The notes under the pieces were generated by a model that was not told where the DNA came from, made no database searches, and saw nothing but the letters and a program-made list of their open reading frames with translations. DNA of 64,000 nucleotides, taken from positions 1 to 64,000 of the forward strand of contig JAAEAF010008043.1 in NCBI GenBank assembly GCA_011037195.1, read 5' to 3'. Numbering within the stretch: the stretch's first letter is position 1; each line of letters starts with the position of its first letter. Positions 18,850 to 29,400 of this stretch are shown in pieces. A program made the translations under genes and the position numbers. The stretch is from Triatoma infestans. Its lineage: Eukaryota; Arthropoda; Insecta; Hemiptera; Reduviidae.

Positions 18850-21720
18850 AGAGACTACTGAATCTTCTTTGAATGACGGCATCACAGTCCGTGAGGAAAT
18901 ATATCGGAGTTTCCTCCATTTCTCCACAGAATCTGCATGTGCCATTATCTTCTAGGCCAAACTTCCTCAGGTGTCCCCTGAGTCTGCAATGCCCCGCAAG
19001 GAATCCCGTAAGAATACGGATCCTACTGATGCAGGCTTTCGACCTTTTCTGGTTGTAGCCACCAGACAGACCTTGGCCTGCCTCCCGGGATGGTGTTCTA
19101 GAGACGACCTCTTTCCGCCACCTCCTCCTTCTTGATTTCTTCTAGAAATACTTGGTCGCTGTCTCCACAAAAGGGCTCTGGCCCAATAAGAGGAGATACA
19201 GCGCCTTCTTTTGCCAGGGTGTCGGCTACCTCATTACCCTCCACGCCGACATGTCCCGGCACCCAATGTAGGGTAACTTTATTTCTTCTGCGTAGGTCAT
19301 TAAGCCTACCTAGACATTCCCATACCATTTTAGAACTGATTACATAAGAACTCAGTGCTTTAATGGCCGCCGGACTATCGGATAGGATAACTATCTCCTG
19401 ATTCCGATATCCTCGATCAAGGTTCAACTGAACGCACCTTCCAATAGCGTGAATTTCCGCCTGGAAGATGCTAGGAAACCTACCCATGGGTTCTGAGTGT
19501 TTGGTTCTAGGCCCAAACACTCCTGCCCCGGTTCCTTCGAGGGTCTTGGACCCATCTGTATACCACTTAGTGGCATGCTTGCTAATACTATCCAGGGCGG
19601 ATCCTTCGTTCCACTCCCTTTTCGTACTTAGCTTTGTAGAAAAATTCCTAACGAAGCTATATTTCTTAGTCATGTTATCTCTAGAAAAGTTCCAGGGGAG
19701 GGAGCCAACAGAAGGAAACGTTCGCTTCCTAGAGCTTAGCCCATGTCCCCCCACGCCCTCCCTAGAGATTCTGAGGAGGGCTCCCTTCGCCTCCATTTCC
19801 ACCACTAGGTGGAGCGGTATGAGATTGAGAATAACCTCATATTCTCAATCATAAGCACGCAATGCGCTGTACTTTGTCAAGAGTCTTCTTGACCTTTTCA
19901 AGCTTTGTTCTGCTATAACACGCTACTGCGCCATACGTGATAATGGGTCTCACCATCATGGTGTACATCCAAATAAGACTGCGAGGATGGCATCCCCAGG
20001 ACTTGCCCGCCACCCTCCTACACCCATTGGAGCTTACTATCCAGAGTTACTCCAAGATATTTAACTTCCTTCTTCCACTCTAAGTCAACTCCAGCTAACT
20101 GGATGCTTTTCAGATGTGGAAGAGTCCTGCGCCTTGTGAAAGGGACTACCGTAGTTTTCGTTGGGTTAATTCCCAACCCCACAGAAAGGCACCATCTGTT
20201 AGTGATGTTTAGATCCTTTGTAATATTTCACATAGGGTTTCTTCGAACTTACCTCTAGCAATTATGACATTATCATCGGCATACTCCTGACAGGAGATGT
20301 CGAGATCCGCCAATTTGCAGAGGAGTTCGTCTAGTACTAGACTCCATATTAGGGGTGACAGAACCCCCCCTTGGGGACATTCTTCCCTCGTGCCTGTTCC
20401 CATTCAGTACTAAGGGTTCTTTTAAGACCGTTCCTATCCATTCGGATATACCAGGCCCCCCGTGCAAGCACGGAGTCGTTTTGCAAGAGAAGGATGTCAC
20501 CACCACGAGAGGCTGGAGTGCAAGGCCTCGCCGTGGTAGAAGTGCCACCCCGGGCACTCCCCCGCTTGGCCCCACAAAGAGGCAGGTTCGGTTGTACGCC
20601 GAACCAATGCGTGGAGGCCAACAATTGTTGGCCGCCACTACCAGATCGTGGAGAAGGCTGACTCTACTTTAGCTCTGGTGAGCCACGCCCCCTAGCGAAG
20701 GGCACTTCCGTCGTCAGAAGCGACGGCAAGAGTATTAATTTATATTGCGGTATATCCACCCGCTCAGCTCATATCCCGAAGGACAGCGGAGCTATTGGTT
20801 AACCAACGGCCACTACGAGTCCTACCCCAATTGCAAGCAATTGGGCTTGGAAATCGGCGATGCTTGCGCCCGTAGTTCAGTACTTCACTATATTATATAT
20901 AGCGGCGTGACTGATCGCACGCCCGATGGTCTTACTCCCTTGTCATCTACTTATTTTGACCCGTTGCCTCAGGGGTCAGGGTACAGTATCCCAGGAACCA
21001 GGAACCCATCGGCTCATGGGGAGTGAAGGGAAACTGGAAAAGGATCAGGAAAGAATGGGAAGGAGTGGCTGACTGCATCTCACTGAGATGGGCGTTGGTG
21101 GCGCCACATACCTACGCCTGAAAAAAAAAACATCCCCCCTTGGGGACAGCCTTTAGTCGTACTGACTCTAATGGTTTGTTGTCCCACCATTGTCTCCACT
21201 GTTCGTGTGGACAACATCTCATTCACCCACCTCGGCATGGTGCCGTCTACCCCCCTTTTAATTAGGGCCCTACTGACGGCCACATGGGAAATGTTGTCAA
21301 AAGCGCCCTCTATGTCCAGAAAGACGCAAATGGCCGTTTCCTTGACATCTATAGATTCCTGGATGGCACTCGTCAGCTCATACAGAGCGGTGTCCGTTGA
21401 TCTTCCCGCTCGGTATGCATGCTGTCGCTGGTGCAAAGGCACCCTCTCCAGAATCTCTGTTCTTATAAAATTATCCAAAGCCTTTTCCATTGCCTTAAGA
21501 AGAAAAGACGTAATTCAGATAGGCTTGAAGGATTTAGGTAGGGTGGAGTCCCTATTCCCGGTTTTCGGGATGAACACCACCCTTGCCCTCCTCCATGGCA
21601 TCGATATATACCCGAATTCCAGACTACTTCTAGTTACCCGAACCAGGTGTGGGAGGATCTCCGCTATGCCCCTCTGCAGAAGGGCAGGAAAGACCCCATC
21701 CATCATCGGTGAGTTATAGG
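18850..21720 (-). pseudogene. LINE-A ORF2 remnant: reverse transcriptase, RNase H, Cys/His tail
   Basis: Reading from the high-coordinate end: RT fingers/palm (21706-21515, VVFIPKTGNRD; 21490-21150, HQRQHAYRAGRSTDTALYEL, then FLDIEGAFDNISH and KGCPQGG). After the nested insertion come VLSPLIWSLVLDELL and the catalytic YADD (as YADDNVII, 20403-20209), then a shifted thumb region. RNase H lies at 19805-19098, with acidic residues in WYTDGSKT, AEIHAIGRC, LSDSPAAIKAL and GVEGNEVADTLAKEG. A final GHCRLRGHL plus a Cys/His block (CRFCGEMEETP...C) ends near 18850. Several frame changes make it non-functional. The enzyme family copies LINE RNA at the target site. RNase H supports an I/LOA-type clade. 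Confidence 0.85.
20380..21133 (+). mobile_element. 754-bp poly(A)-tailed retroposon nested in LINE-A
   Basis: CCCCCCTTGGGGACA occurs at 20365-20379 and 21134-21148, a 15-bp target-site duplication made from the LINE's own CPQGG codons. The insert ends with CGCCTGAAAAAAAAAACAT, so its orientation is plus. It is GC-richer than the surroundings. Frames on the plus strand (20355-20672 and 20745-21026) are open for about 90-105 codons but show no domain I recognise, and I see no A or B box. It could be the 3' part of an unrelated LINE, a SINE, or a processed transcript. Confidence 0.8.
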
Positions 21721-21799
21721 GCAGAAACGAGCTGATTGCCCATTCCAGCCTCGAAGGCGTGCAAATGGTTTTGACCTCAAATCCAATGATATTTCAATA

Positions 21800-21870
21800 G
21801 ATGTATGACCGAACCTCAACATCCAATTTGCAACATTGAATACAGCGGTCGTAACGAACACCAAATTACA
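21800..21870. repeat. Short block shared with 13.7 kb
   Basis: GACCGAACCTCAACATCCAA, AACATTGAATACAGCGGTCG and TAACGAACACCAAA match the block at about 13697-13760 with small differences. Function unknown. It lies just outside the LINE-A insertion. Confidence 0.6.
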
Positions 21871-22342
21871 TAGTAATTATTATATAACGGAATCAAAGTC
21901 AATAGAATTAACATATTTTCAGAGACTTTGAGAAAAATTTCCCATTGGAGAAAATGTGTCAATTTTATATACAAAATATATATTAATTGCGATAAGTGGA
22001 AGTCGGATGTAAGTGCTTCAAAACCAGATTTTCCTTTTTCCGCCGCTATGACTTTTCTTCCAATTTCACTAAATCGAATCACTAGATTTGTTTAACTTCC
22101 ACTAATGGTTTAACTTTCAATTTTTTCACTCGCATTTAAAAAATATGCACATCTGAATTGTTTAATGACAGCTTGTATGCATTTCTTCAAAAATATTTAT
22201 CAATCGTTTACCAACTATACCTTCACTTACGTCATTTCTTAATTGTTCTGATAAAGATTAATAGACTATTACCAAATAATATTACTCATTAAGTAGAGAT
22301 TGTTTTTCTTCTTTTAATTGCAAAGCGACAAGCTGAATAATA
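21871..22342. other. AT-rich spacer
   Basis: AT-rich DNA with no recognised gene or repeat. Confidence 0.5.
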
Positions 22343-22795
22343 TGTAATATATTTGTGTGAAGCAGTGGGAATAAGTCTCACCCAGCATAAGGGAGAATAA
22401 TTATCACCCTCACCCTGGGAATTCTCTGGAGGGAGAAATATTCCTAATCCTCCACACAAATATATATTACAGTGGTGGCAGCGGTGGGATCTTGGGTTGA
22501 GTTCGGGGGTTCCACTGGGTGCTGTATGTGATACCCTGGCTTGGATGGCCTGGAGGATGGCCACTGGATTTCTTTACAGAACAGTGGAGGTCTCGCCCAA
22601 GATCTACAGCCTACTGGTGGAGTAGTGGAGTGTTCAAGTGGTCGGTACTCGACGGGTCATCGACTGTTTGTGAAGGGAGAAATGTTATGTATGTCCCTTC
22701 TCGTTGAAATAAATGATATTTTTTCTGCATATAATTGATTTTTATTACGAGTAGGGGTGAGAATTATTCCCATTGTTCCACACAAATATATTACA
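22343..22795 (+). mobile_element. TRIM-like miniature LTR retrotransposon
   Basis: A 129-bp left terminal unit (22343-22471) starts TGTAATATATTTGTGTG and ends CACACAAATATATATTACA. It is followed by a primer-binding-site-like TGGTGGCAGCGGTGGGA (22473-22489). The right end (about 22752-22795) carries GTGAGAATTATTCCCATTG and CACACAAATATATTACA, matching the 3' end of the left unit, so a partial 3' LTR is present. The interior of about 270 bp has no coding potential. A second, partial copy lies on the minus strand at 18430-18656. Both ends are flanked by ATA, but no clear 4-5 bp duplication can be defined. Confidence 0.65.
22473..22489 (+). promoter_or_regulatory. Candidate primer-binding site (tRNA-Leu-like)
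   Basis: TGGTGGCAGCGGTGGGA starts one base after the LTR end. Its first part would pair with a tRNA ending ...GCTGCC-A-CCA, as expected for a leucine tRNA that starts GGCAGC. This is from general knowledge of tRNA acceptor stems; no host tRNA is in the window to confirm it. Confidence 0.5.
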
Positions 22796-23404
22796 ATACT
22801 TAATTTACTCAATGATTGAAGAACATCTTTGCAAGATATAACATTTGTTTTTATTGCATTAAATATAACTTGTTTCCACTTCTTTGTTTATAAGGAATGA
22901 CATGCTTCCAGGGCACTATGTCATTCATTATATGAATGTATTGTATGTGTTGCCCTCTTAAGCTCTCTCTACACATATATCTCTTTATGTCTCCGTCAAA
23001 CTTTGTGTTCGACTAAATTATTCTGATGTATAAGTTCGGCTGACGCCTTAAGGCAAGCTGAGTTAACTTAGTTTGTCTGTAATGGCAAACTGCTCCGGTT
23101 GTTGCTTTCAGTTGGTTTGTACATTGCTGGAACAGTACACGGCATTGACAATATTTTCATTTTGCCAGTATGTTCAGGTTATAAAGTCTATCAAGCAGGC
23201 CTTAATGAACACACAAGTGGGGCTAGTCACTTTTGAAGTTAACAAATTTATCCATGAGCTTTTTTTTCTATTTATGCTAACTTTATAAATTGTAGCAGTT
23301 ATTCATTGAATTCTCCTTTCGTTTTCTTAAAAATGATCTCCCGTTCCCTCATTGCGTAACAGATAATTATAATAAACTTTATAGTTAAGTATAAATGTGT
23401 TTGT
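22796..23404. other. Intergenic stretch
   Basis: No gene or repeat recognised. Confidence 0.45.
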
Positions 23405-23710
23405 CCGTAGTGTTGGAAAGTATCAGATATTCTTCCGTGACAGCCTGCTTTTGCAGGTGTGGTTATCAACTGGTTCTGGCTGTTCACCTAATCTTCAGGA
23501 TGCATAATAGTCTATCATCGCCCCCCCCGTTTTAAACTTAAATTCGATTGATTGGTGAGTGTTCTATTGGGTTAACCGAATATTGTGAATTAAAATTGGT
23601 GGGTGATTTGTTAGTCCACGGTCTCACACTTTACAATGAGACTTACTAACAATGGGTGAACGCCTAGAACCAGTTCATCACCACAGAGATGAAGCAGACA
23701 ATCATGAAAA
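23405..23710. mobile_element. Decayed two-arm ribozyme element
   Basis: The left arm has GTTGGAAAGTATCAGATATT, TTCCGTGACAGCCTGC, TATCAACTGGTTCTGGC and ATCTTCAGGATGC. The right arm has GGGTGAACGCCTAGAACCAG, TTCATCACCACAGA and GATGAAGCAGAC. Both ribozyme cores are broken: GAAA reads GAAC and stem II is unpaired. The spacer has CCCCCCCCCG at 23521-23530. Confidence 0.6.
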
Positions 23711-23759
23711 AAAAAAGAAAGATAAATATCTGGCTTTACTTTTGTAAATAATAAATAGT

Positions 23760-23993
23760 ATGAGAGAAGGGAATAATAGCCAAGTGGCGGAGGACCGGGG
23801 TTCGAGTCCAGCTGTGCTACCCTTAGATTTTGTCTTAGGTTTTGTCCTAGGAGCCTCTACAGCTCACTGTCCAGTGATAGATAGTATTGTCTGTAACAAG
23901 AGAACACTGTCCGGAGGCCGGCAGAGCACTGAAAAGGCTCCGGGCGCCAATGACCATAGATGTTGACGCGCCTTAAATTAAAAAAAAAATAAA
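23760..23993 (+). repeat. tRNA-derived SINE, family S1, shortened head
   Basis: A box TAGCCAAGTGG at 23777-23787 and B box GGTTCGAGTCC at 23799-23809, only 22 bp apart instead of about 44, so the anticodon-arm region is deleted. The body is complete (CTAGGAGCCTCTACAGCTCA, GGAGGCCGGCAGAGCACTGA, GCGCCTTAAATT), with a poly(A) tail. Confidence 0.85.
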
Positions 23994-24690
23994 TAAACAG
24001 TATGTACATATCACAATTGTAACCACTTATACAATCATGCTGGTAGTAAACTGTTACACGAAGTTCAACCTTCTCCATGACGGGACGAGAGAACTAATAT
24101 ACTTCTTCAGGGAGCTTGGTGACCCAGCTGGTATTCTCCAAAATCACCAACCACTCCTACAGTGATATCAGGTCTGCAAGAAAGCTGATAGGATTAGACT
24201 AGCCTTTGTCATATTCTAGCTCATTATCACAAGGGAACGATGTAAGAGTCTTTTAGGTCGCAGTCCCTAAAGGTTTTTTTCTGATTTAGCAGTAAGTTCC
24301 TCTGCACATCTATATCTAATAAAATCGCATTACTGGTGGCATTTAAATTATCTAGTGAGCAATATGTAGAATGCATCATTCCAGTTCTATTCGCTGGGAA
24401 TGTTTTTACCCTCAAGAATGCTTTCAATTTTGCGACTAGCCTGATTATAAAAAAGCATAGTCGTCTTGAATGTGATTCCCGGTGACTTATAATAGAAATG
24501 AAATAGACCGAATGTCATCTTTGACTTTTTCAAAGCTGAAGAATACGCATTACATGTTATAGACCAATCTAATTTAGACGGGAACAAATTAACAGCTAAC
24601 TTCCCGCCTTTGGTTAAGCGGTGCCCGGGTTCGCTTCCAATGTGTAGATCCAATCATGTCAGTTAAAATTGGGTATTGATCGTCAATTAG
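23994..24690. other. Intergenic stretch
   Basis: No confident gene. A short tRNA-like string (TTAAGCGGTGCCCGGGTTCG, 24615-24634) hints at a SINE head but has no body behind it. Confidence 0.4.
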
Positions 24691-24694
24691 CTAT

Positions 24695-25406
24695 TGTAGT
24701 GGAATCAATTGTCGTGATTCCTGAGGTATGAAGTTAGATGTCTTGAAGAGGGATTTATTAGGCGGAAGTTAGTTTAGAGAATTACTTACACTGAATTTAT
24801 AAAAATAGAATATATTTTAACAATAATTTGAATGAGCCTAATGGTAACTACAATTAATATGATTTGATAAAAATAAATAAATAATTTTAAGAGTTAAATA
24901 ACAAATAATTTAATATGATTAAAATAAATAAACTAATATGCACAACTATGAAGATAATTATAAGTGAAACCTTGTATAGGGACGCGCTCGGAACTCAAGT
25001 ATAACTGCTGCTGTAAAATGATACTGATATAATAATGTGGCTGCTGGTATAATGATGATGATATAATGATCCCCTCTTCCAGTGGAGCGAAGTTTATATT
25101 AGTCTTACTCACACACTGTCAAGTGTGTAAGTAAGTACTCATACTAAGACATCTCTAGTAGCGTGCGACCTTGTGCGACCTTGGTTAGGTCGGTGACCAG
25201 TGATTTAGGTCAGTGCCAGATTCGGTCGCCCATCGGTGATTTTCAAAGACCAGGTGGCTTCTGTTCAATAAACAGGGCTTTATCGGTGCTTGTCTTTGAT
25301 ACCCTTGAATTGAAAAGGTAGCGGCCGGCTGTGGGGCCACTAGTTATAAATTATTCTTTCTTTTTGTTATATTTTGTAAAGGCTTTGACATTGCTATGTC
25401 ATTACA
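24695..25406 (-). mobile_element. Solo LTR, family LTR-A (subfamily 1)
   Basis: A 712-bp unit that starts TGTAGTGG and ends CATTACA on the plus strand. It reads as TGTAATG...CACTACA in element orientation. CTAT lies at 24691-24694 and 25407-25410, an exact 4-bp target-site duplication. It shares ACTAGTGGCC..AGCCGGC, TATAAACTTCG and GCGCGTCCCTATAC with the other LTR-A copies. There is no interior, so it is a recombination product. Confidence 0.88.
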
Positions 25407-25491
25407 CTATCATTAGAACTATAATTTCGGCCTATGCAAAAAATTATCTGAAAAAATACAGCATTTAAATCTTGAAAACCTTTTTTATTGC

Positions 25492-26345
25492 TTTTTTTTT
25501 TTATTACTTATACTTTTATTGATATTTACAACTGTATGTATAATACAATAAACGAAAATGATAAAAGTAAATGAAGACATGTGCATTATTCAGTAATAAT
25601 GTCCCTTAATATTTACTTAGACAGTTTGAAGTTGAAAAAGTAAGTCTCTCGGCCACAAGCGTTTTAGTCGGCGGGGAGGAATGTGAGAAGAGGTCAATTG
25701 TAGGACGAGAGGGTTAGGATGAAGGAGGAGAGATTCATTGAATTTTTTGTAACAGGAAGATATCATTTCTGTGATGAAAGGGATTTTTAGGTTGTTGTGT
25801 AAGGCTTGGGTGATTTTGCGGAGGATTTTGGGCTGGAGGGACTGGATTCTTTTTGAATTGGTTCGCTTGATTGAGCCCCAGACTTCAACCTCGTAAGTCC
25901 AAATTGATCGTAAAATTGTTTTGTGTGTATGTACTTTGTTGTCTATGTGAGTTTGGGGCGTTTGTCTAAGAAAAGAAGAAATCTGTATCGAGTGTTTAGC
26001 TCTTGTCGTTTTAGTCTAGTATGTGGGTTTCATGTGAATCTTTTATCCAAGTACATAGCTAGGTATTTCACGGTGTCTACTACAGGGATGGGAGTGTTAT
26101 TATAATATATTGAAGGACAAGTTCCTCGGCTAAGTGTAAACTTGACATTGGTGCTCTTACTCTCCTTAATTTTGACATTCCATTGTTTGCACCATAGTTC
26201 TATTTTCTTTAAGTGATTTTTGGATGTTGTGGGTGACGGATTGTCGATCTGGATCGGAAAAAAGGAAAGCTGTGTCATCTGCAAATGAGGCGGTGACTGT
26301 GTGTGAGGATTGTGGGATATCGGATGTGTAGATCTGTTGGGCCAA
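25492..26345 (-). pseudogene. Jockey-type non-LTR retrotransposon, RT C-terminal half
   Basis: The minus strand from 26345 reads IYTSDIPQSS, then TVTASFADDTAFLF (the catalytic ADD of the RT palm). After a frame change comes the open frame 26284-26030: KKIELWCKQWNVKIKESKS, TNVKFTLSRG, TPIPVVDTVKYLAMYLDKRF. This is followed by WKPHTRLKRQEL. 'LW..QW.VKIN..KS....F' and 'VKYLG..LDKRLTW..H' are characteristic of Jockey. A T-rich run at 25492-25502 on the plus strand marks the poly(A) 3' end. Upstream RT and ORF1 are missing, so it is 5'-truncated and dead. It is related to the copy at 59.9-61.2 kb. Confidence 0.8.
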
Positions 26346-27159
26346 TCTTTATTCTCATTGAATTTGTTGGGTTAAAGAAAAACAAAGAATTTACAGCTAG
26401 CAAAGCAAAGAGAGAAATGGTTAGTTATAATAATAATAATAAAAAAAACTATAGTTTCTGACCAAAATTAATATTTAATAATAAATGAGCTTTCTACTTA
26501 CATATTTTTTAATGCAAATTATTTAAAACTATAATTTTTAAAGCATTTTTTTATTTTAAGTTTTAAAGTATTAAAATATAAATTTAAAGTAACTAATTTA
26601 TTAGAGATAAATTTAGCTCACTAAAGCAAACCACAGTTGTGCTGCTATCTCCCAGGGCCGTTGGGCAGAAGAAAATGTCTACCATGTAATATATTCCCCT
26701 CCTTTTTGGCCCATTACAGCAAAAAATGGGAACTTTTGTTGATGGATTGCTACTAGAACATGCTCTCTCCGGATATAGTAGGCTCCATTCTACACCCTCC
26801 TCGTACCAATCCCACCTTTCTTTTCCAAATTTCTTACACTTGATTCATTAGTATCTCATTTGTCAATGGAAAAATATCATAATACCATTTTCTTTTACAT
26901 TTTAAATTTTATTCTTACGTTGTTTCTATGTCATTTTTTTTCTATTTAAGAAATTAATTTAATTATATGTTTTGTAATAAGAAAAAAAGAAAAAGAAGAC
27001 AAACATCAAAATCCATCCTCATTAAAAAATTAAAATTTGAAGATAATCTCTGTATAATAATAAATTGAATTAGCAACAATATTATTGGCGTATGATGTCG
27101 GTATGCCAAGAATAGATAGATAAACACGTTTTATTTATACCTAGTCAACATATACAGGG
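26346..27159. other. AT-rich intergenic stretch
   Basis: No gene or window-wide repeat recognised. Confidence 0.45.
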
Positions 27160-27360
27160 CCGGGTGTTGGTGTAGTGGTTATGAGCATGGTCTTGTAACT
27201 AGAAGGTCCTCAGTTCGAGTCCCGCGTAAAACCGCTAAATTTTATATTAGTTTAAAAAATGTTAATAGTAACGTCGGTGTTTCCGCCTTCGTCCACGATA
27301 CAGTAATTGATAACTGAACGTTATGCCCACCTGAAAAAATAGGCATTATTTCACGTTTTT
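27160..27360 (+). repeat. tRNA-derived SINE, family S3
   Basis: The head reads TGGTGTAGTGG (A box, 27168-27178), CTTGTAACTAGAAGG, then AGTTCGAGTCCC (B box, about 27211-27222). The anticodon-loop position resembles TGT. The acceptor stem does not pair, so this is not an intact tRNA gene. The body includes CGGTGTTTCCGCCTTCGTCC and ends near TTTCACG with a T-run. Only copy in the window. Confidence 0.65.
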
Positions 27361-27589
27361 TTCTGGTGACAAATATAAATGTCCTGACTTAACTTATTTA
27401 GTGTTATAAAATTAATATTTTTCATTTTACTTTCTATAAAATGGTAATCATAATAAAATAAGAAACTACACTAGTATACTATTAAAGGAAAAAGCAATAA
27501 AAAACAATAAAAAGGGGTCTACAACATAATGAAAACCTAATTTTTATCCAATCCTCTAGTCTCCATTAACTGTAATTAAATTTTTGAAA

Positions 27590-29400
27590 TTATTAAAAAA
27601 TATTCTGTAATTTAATATACATTTTATAAATGAAAACCAAATGATTCCAGTCATTCTCGTTTAAAAATTCTATTGCTTGTTTTTCATTTAATTTGATCTT
27701 TTCTAAATATTTTTTTTGTGGAATTAATTTAGCACACACTTTGCAATTAAATGGAAAATACGTACATTCATCTTGATTCAAATTACATAGGGAGCAGGTA
27801 AAAATATTAATCACATAACCATGGTTTTATATGTCAAATTGAAAAGTTCTCCTCCCTGGTTTTAAACATGGTTTCTATTATAAAACTATAATGAAATCAT
27901 GTTTAATATAATGAACATTAAAAATAAGGCTTATTATTTAGTTATATGATACTCTACTCCCATTACAGTTGTAATTAGTTCATTTTAAAAATTTTCTTTT
28001 GCTTTATTGATTACAATATTCAACTGGATTTGCCAGCGCTCCACAGATACTGCTTCTTTATCTAGTACGCAGCCTAGCTGATTTTTAAACCAGCTGTGTT
28101 CTTTTTTTTAATTCCTTCTGCTGCTAACATGTATAAGAGAAACGATAAGGGCTATTTAACATTTTATACCTAGATATTTTACCTGCAACTCCAGGGTGTG
28201 GAAATAAAGCAGATTTCTACCTGTTTCCAGATAAAATATGTAGTTTGGAGGTCGTTCTGTGGTAGCCGAAACAACTTCCTCAAAAAAAACCTATGAACAC
28301 GTTCTAATTCCTATACATTCAAATGCTTCCCCCCCCCCCAATACTTGTGCACCATAATAGAAGATAGATCGGACCATGGAATTGAACAACCCCCCATACT
28401 TGGCTGACACTGGTACGCTGTTATTCCCAAACTCGCTTTGACCATTTATTGCCATTTTGGCCGACTGTACCTTTTCATTAAAATGTTCGTGTAGTTTTAA
28501 GTTATCCGAGTTAAGTTAAGCCTAAATATTTGTACTTTCTCACCATCTATATCCCCCACCCCTGTACTATGTCCGTGTAGGGATGAGCACGAGCTCCGGT
28601 CTGCCCTCTAGTGGGATTAACAAAAAAATTCCCCATCCACTTCCACTTGAATTTCGTATTAGCTCTCCTGCTTATAGCTTCGGTACATATCATAACTTTG
28701 TCGGACACCAAGACAGAGTCAGAAACTCTTCATTAAGAGACATTTGCCTAAATTTACTAAGGATATACTGAGCCGAAGGAATATAAGGCTAATTAGTGGG
28801 TCTGCTAACAGGGCATTGTAGGCTGAGTAGGCATATGCACCAATTACTACTTGTGTATAACGCGGTATGCTGTTCTGCAAGACTGGGGAGGTACACATCC
28901 GGTACACATCCTTTGCGAGTGTGCCGGCCTGACGAGGGCAAGGTTTCTACAACTGGAGACAACCAATCCCGAAGCCATGAGCTTTATGACAGATCCACTC
29001 TCAGCTTTGCTAGACCTGATTAAGACGGCGAAGCTGAGGGATGTACTATAATTTTTACGGGGTCCAATAGACCTCTTATTGTAGGTCGCAGTGGAATGAG
29101 GCTCCCCCTCCCCGTTTCGAATCTAATCTTATATCATAACTTTAAGTTTTAGTTATATTCAAGCTTCATTTCCATTCATTTAAATAACTTTCTAGTTTAT
29201 CTATTGAGTCCCTCAGCATGAATGATGAATCCAAAAGAATAACCATGTCATCGGCGAATAGAAGTGAATTTATATTCGTTCTTCCTGCTCTAATTCCTCC
29301 CACCAGTTAGATCGTTTAGGAAAAGGAATAAGAGGATCGAACTCATTGGGCAACCTTGTCTTAATCCATTGTATGCTAGAAATTCCTTCGTGAGCCATAT
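27590..29400 (-). pseudogene. CR1-like non-LTR retrotransposon relic, split by another LINE fragment
   Basis: Minus strand, high to low coordinate: at 29390-29200 fragments give QGCPMSSILLFLFLND and LLFADDMVILLDSSF (RT motifs with FADD). At 28560-28330 comes GEKVQIF, LTRIT, HFNEKVQSAKMAING (after frame repair), then GGLFNSMVRSIFYYGAQVLG, the RT thumb. At 27814-27593 an open frame has TCSLCNLNQDECTYFPFNC followed by KYLEKIKLNEKQAIEFLNEN, a C-terminal Cys/His block. The same C-terminal type occurs on the plus strand at 57870-58080. Plus-strand sequence of a different LINE (28580-29120) interrupts it. Confidence 0.65.
28580..29120 (+). pseudogene. 3' end of an RNase H-type non-LTR retrotransposon (plus strand)
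   Basis: Near 28790-29048, plus-strand frames read GLLTGHCRLSRHMHQL, a decayed Cys/His block (AVC...HPVHILCECAGL), then RARFLQLETTNPEAMSF and LLDLIKTAKLRDVL before the stop. The 3' UTR has GGGGTCCAATAGACCTC and GTAGGTCGCAGTGG. 'LLTGHC.L..H...LG' followed by C..C and 'H.LCEC' is the usual C-terminus of I/R1-group elements. It lies between two pieces of the minus-strand LINE relic, so it is either nested in it or joined by rearrangement. Confidence 0.65.

Larger units (their letters stand above)
18657..21778 (-). mobile_element. LINE-A copy, RNase H-bearing non-LTR retrotransposon, 5'-truncated
   Basis: The insertion is bounded by AAATCCAATGAT at 18645-18656 and 21779-21790, a 12-bp target-site duplication. 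The 3' poly(A) tail appears as a T-rich run at 18657-18676 on the plus strand. The order on the minus strand is partial RT, RNase H, C-terminal Cys/His motif, 3' UTR, poly(A), as in I/LOA-type LINEs. A 754-bp retroposon is nested within it at 20380-21133. The 3' UTR shares ACAATAGAT and GGTCGCGGT with the second copy at 35.6 kb. The 5' half of the element (ORF1 and endonuclease) is missing. Confidence 0.88.

Noticed and set aside
19132..19854. Plus-strand frames of up to 128 codons opposite the LINE-A RNase H
   Set aside because: They are antisense shadows of the minus-strand RNase H reading, which carries the conserved catalytic motifs.
27160..27240. A functional tRNA gene
   Set aside because: A and B boxes are present, but the acceptor ends do not pair and the sequence runs into a SINE body.
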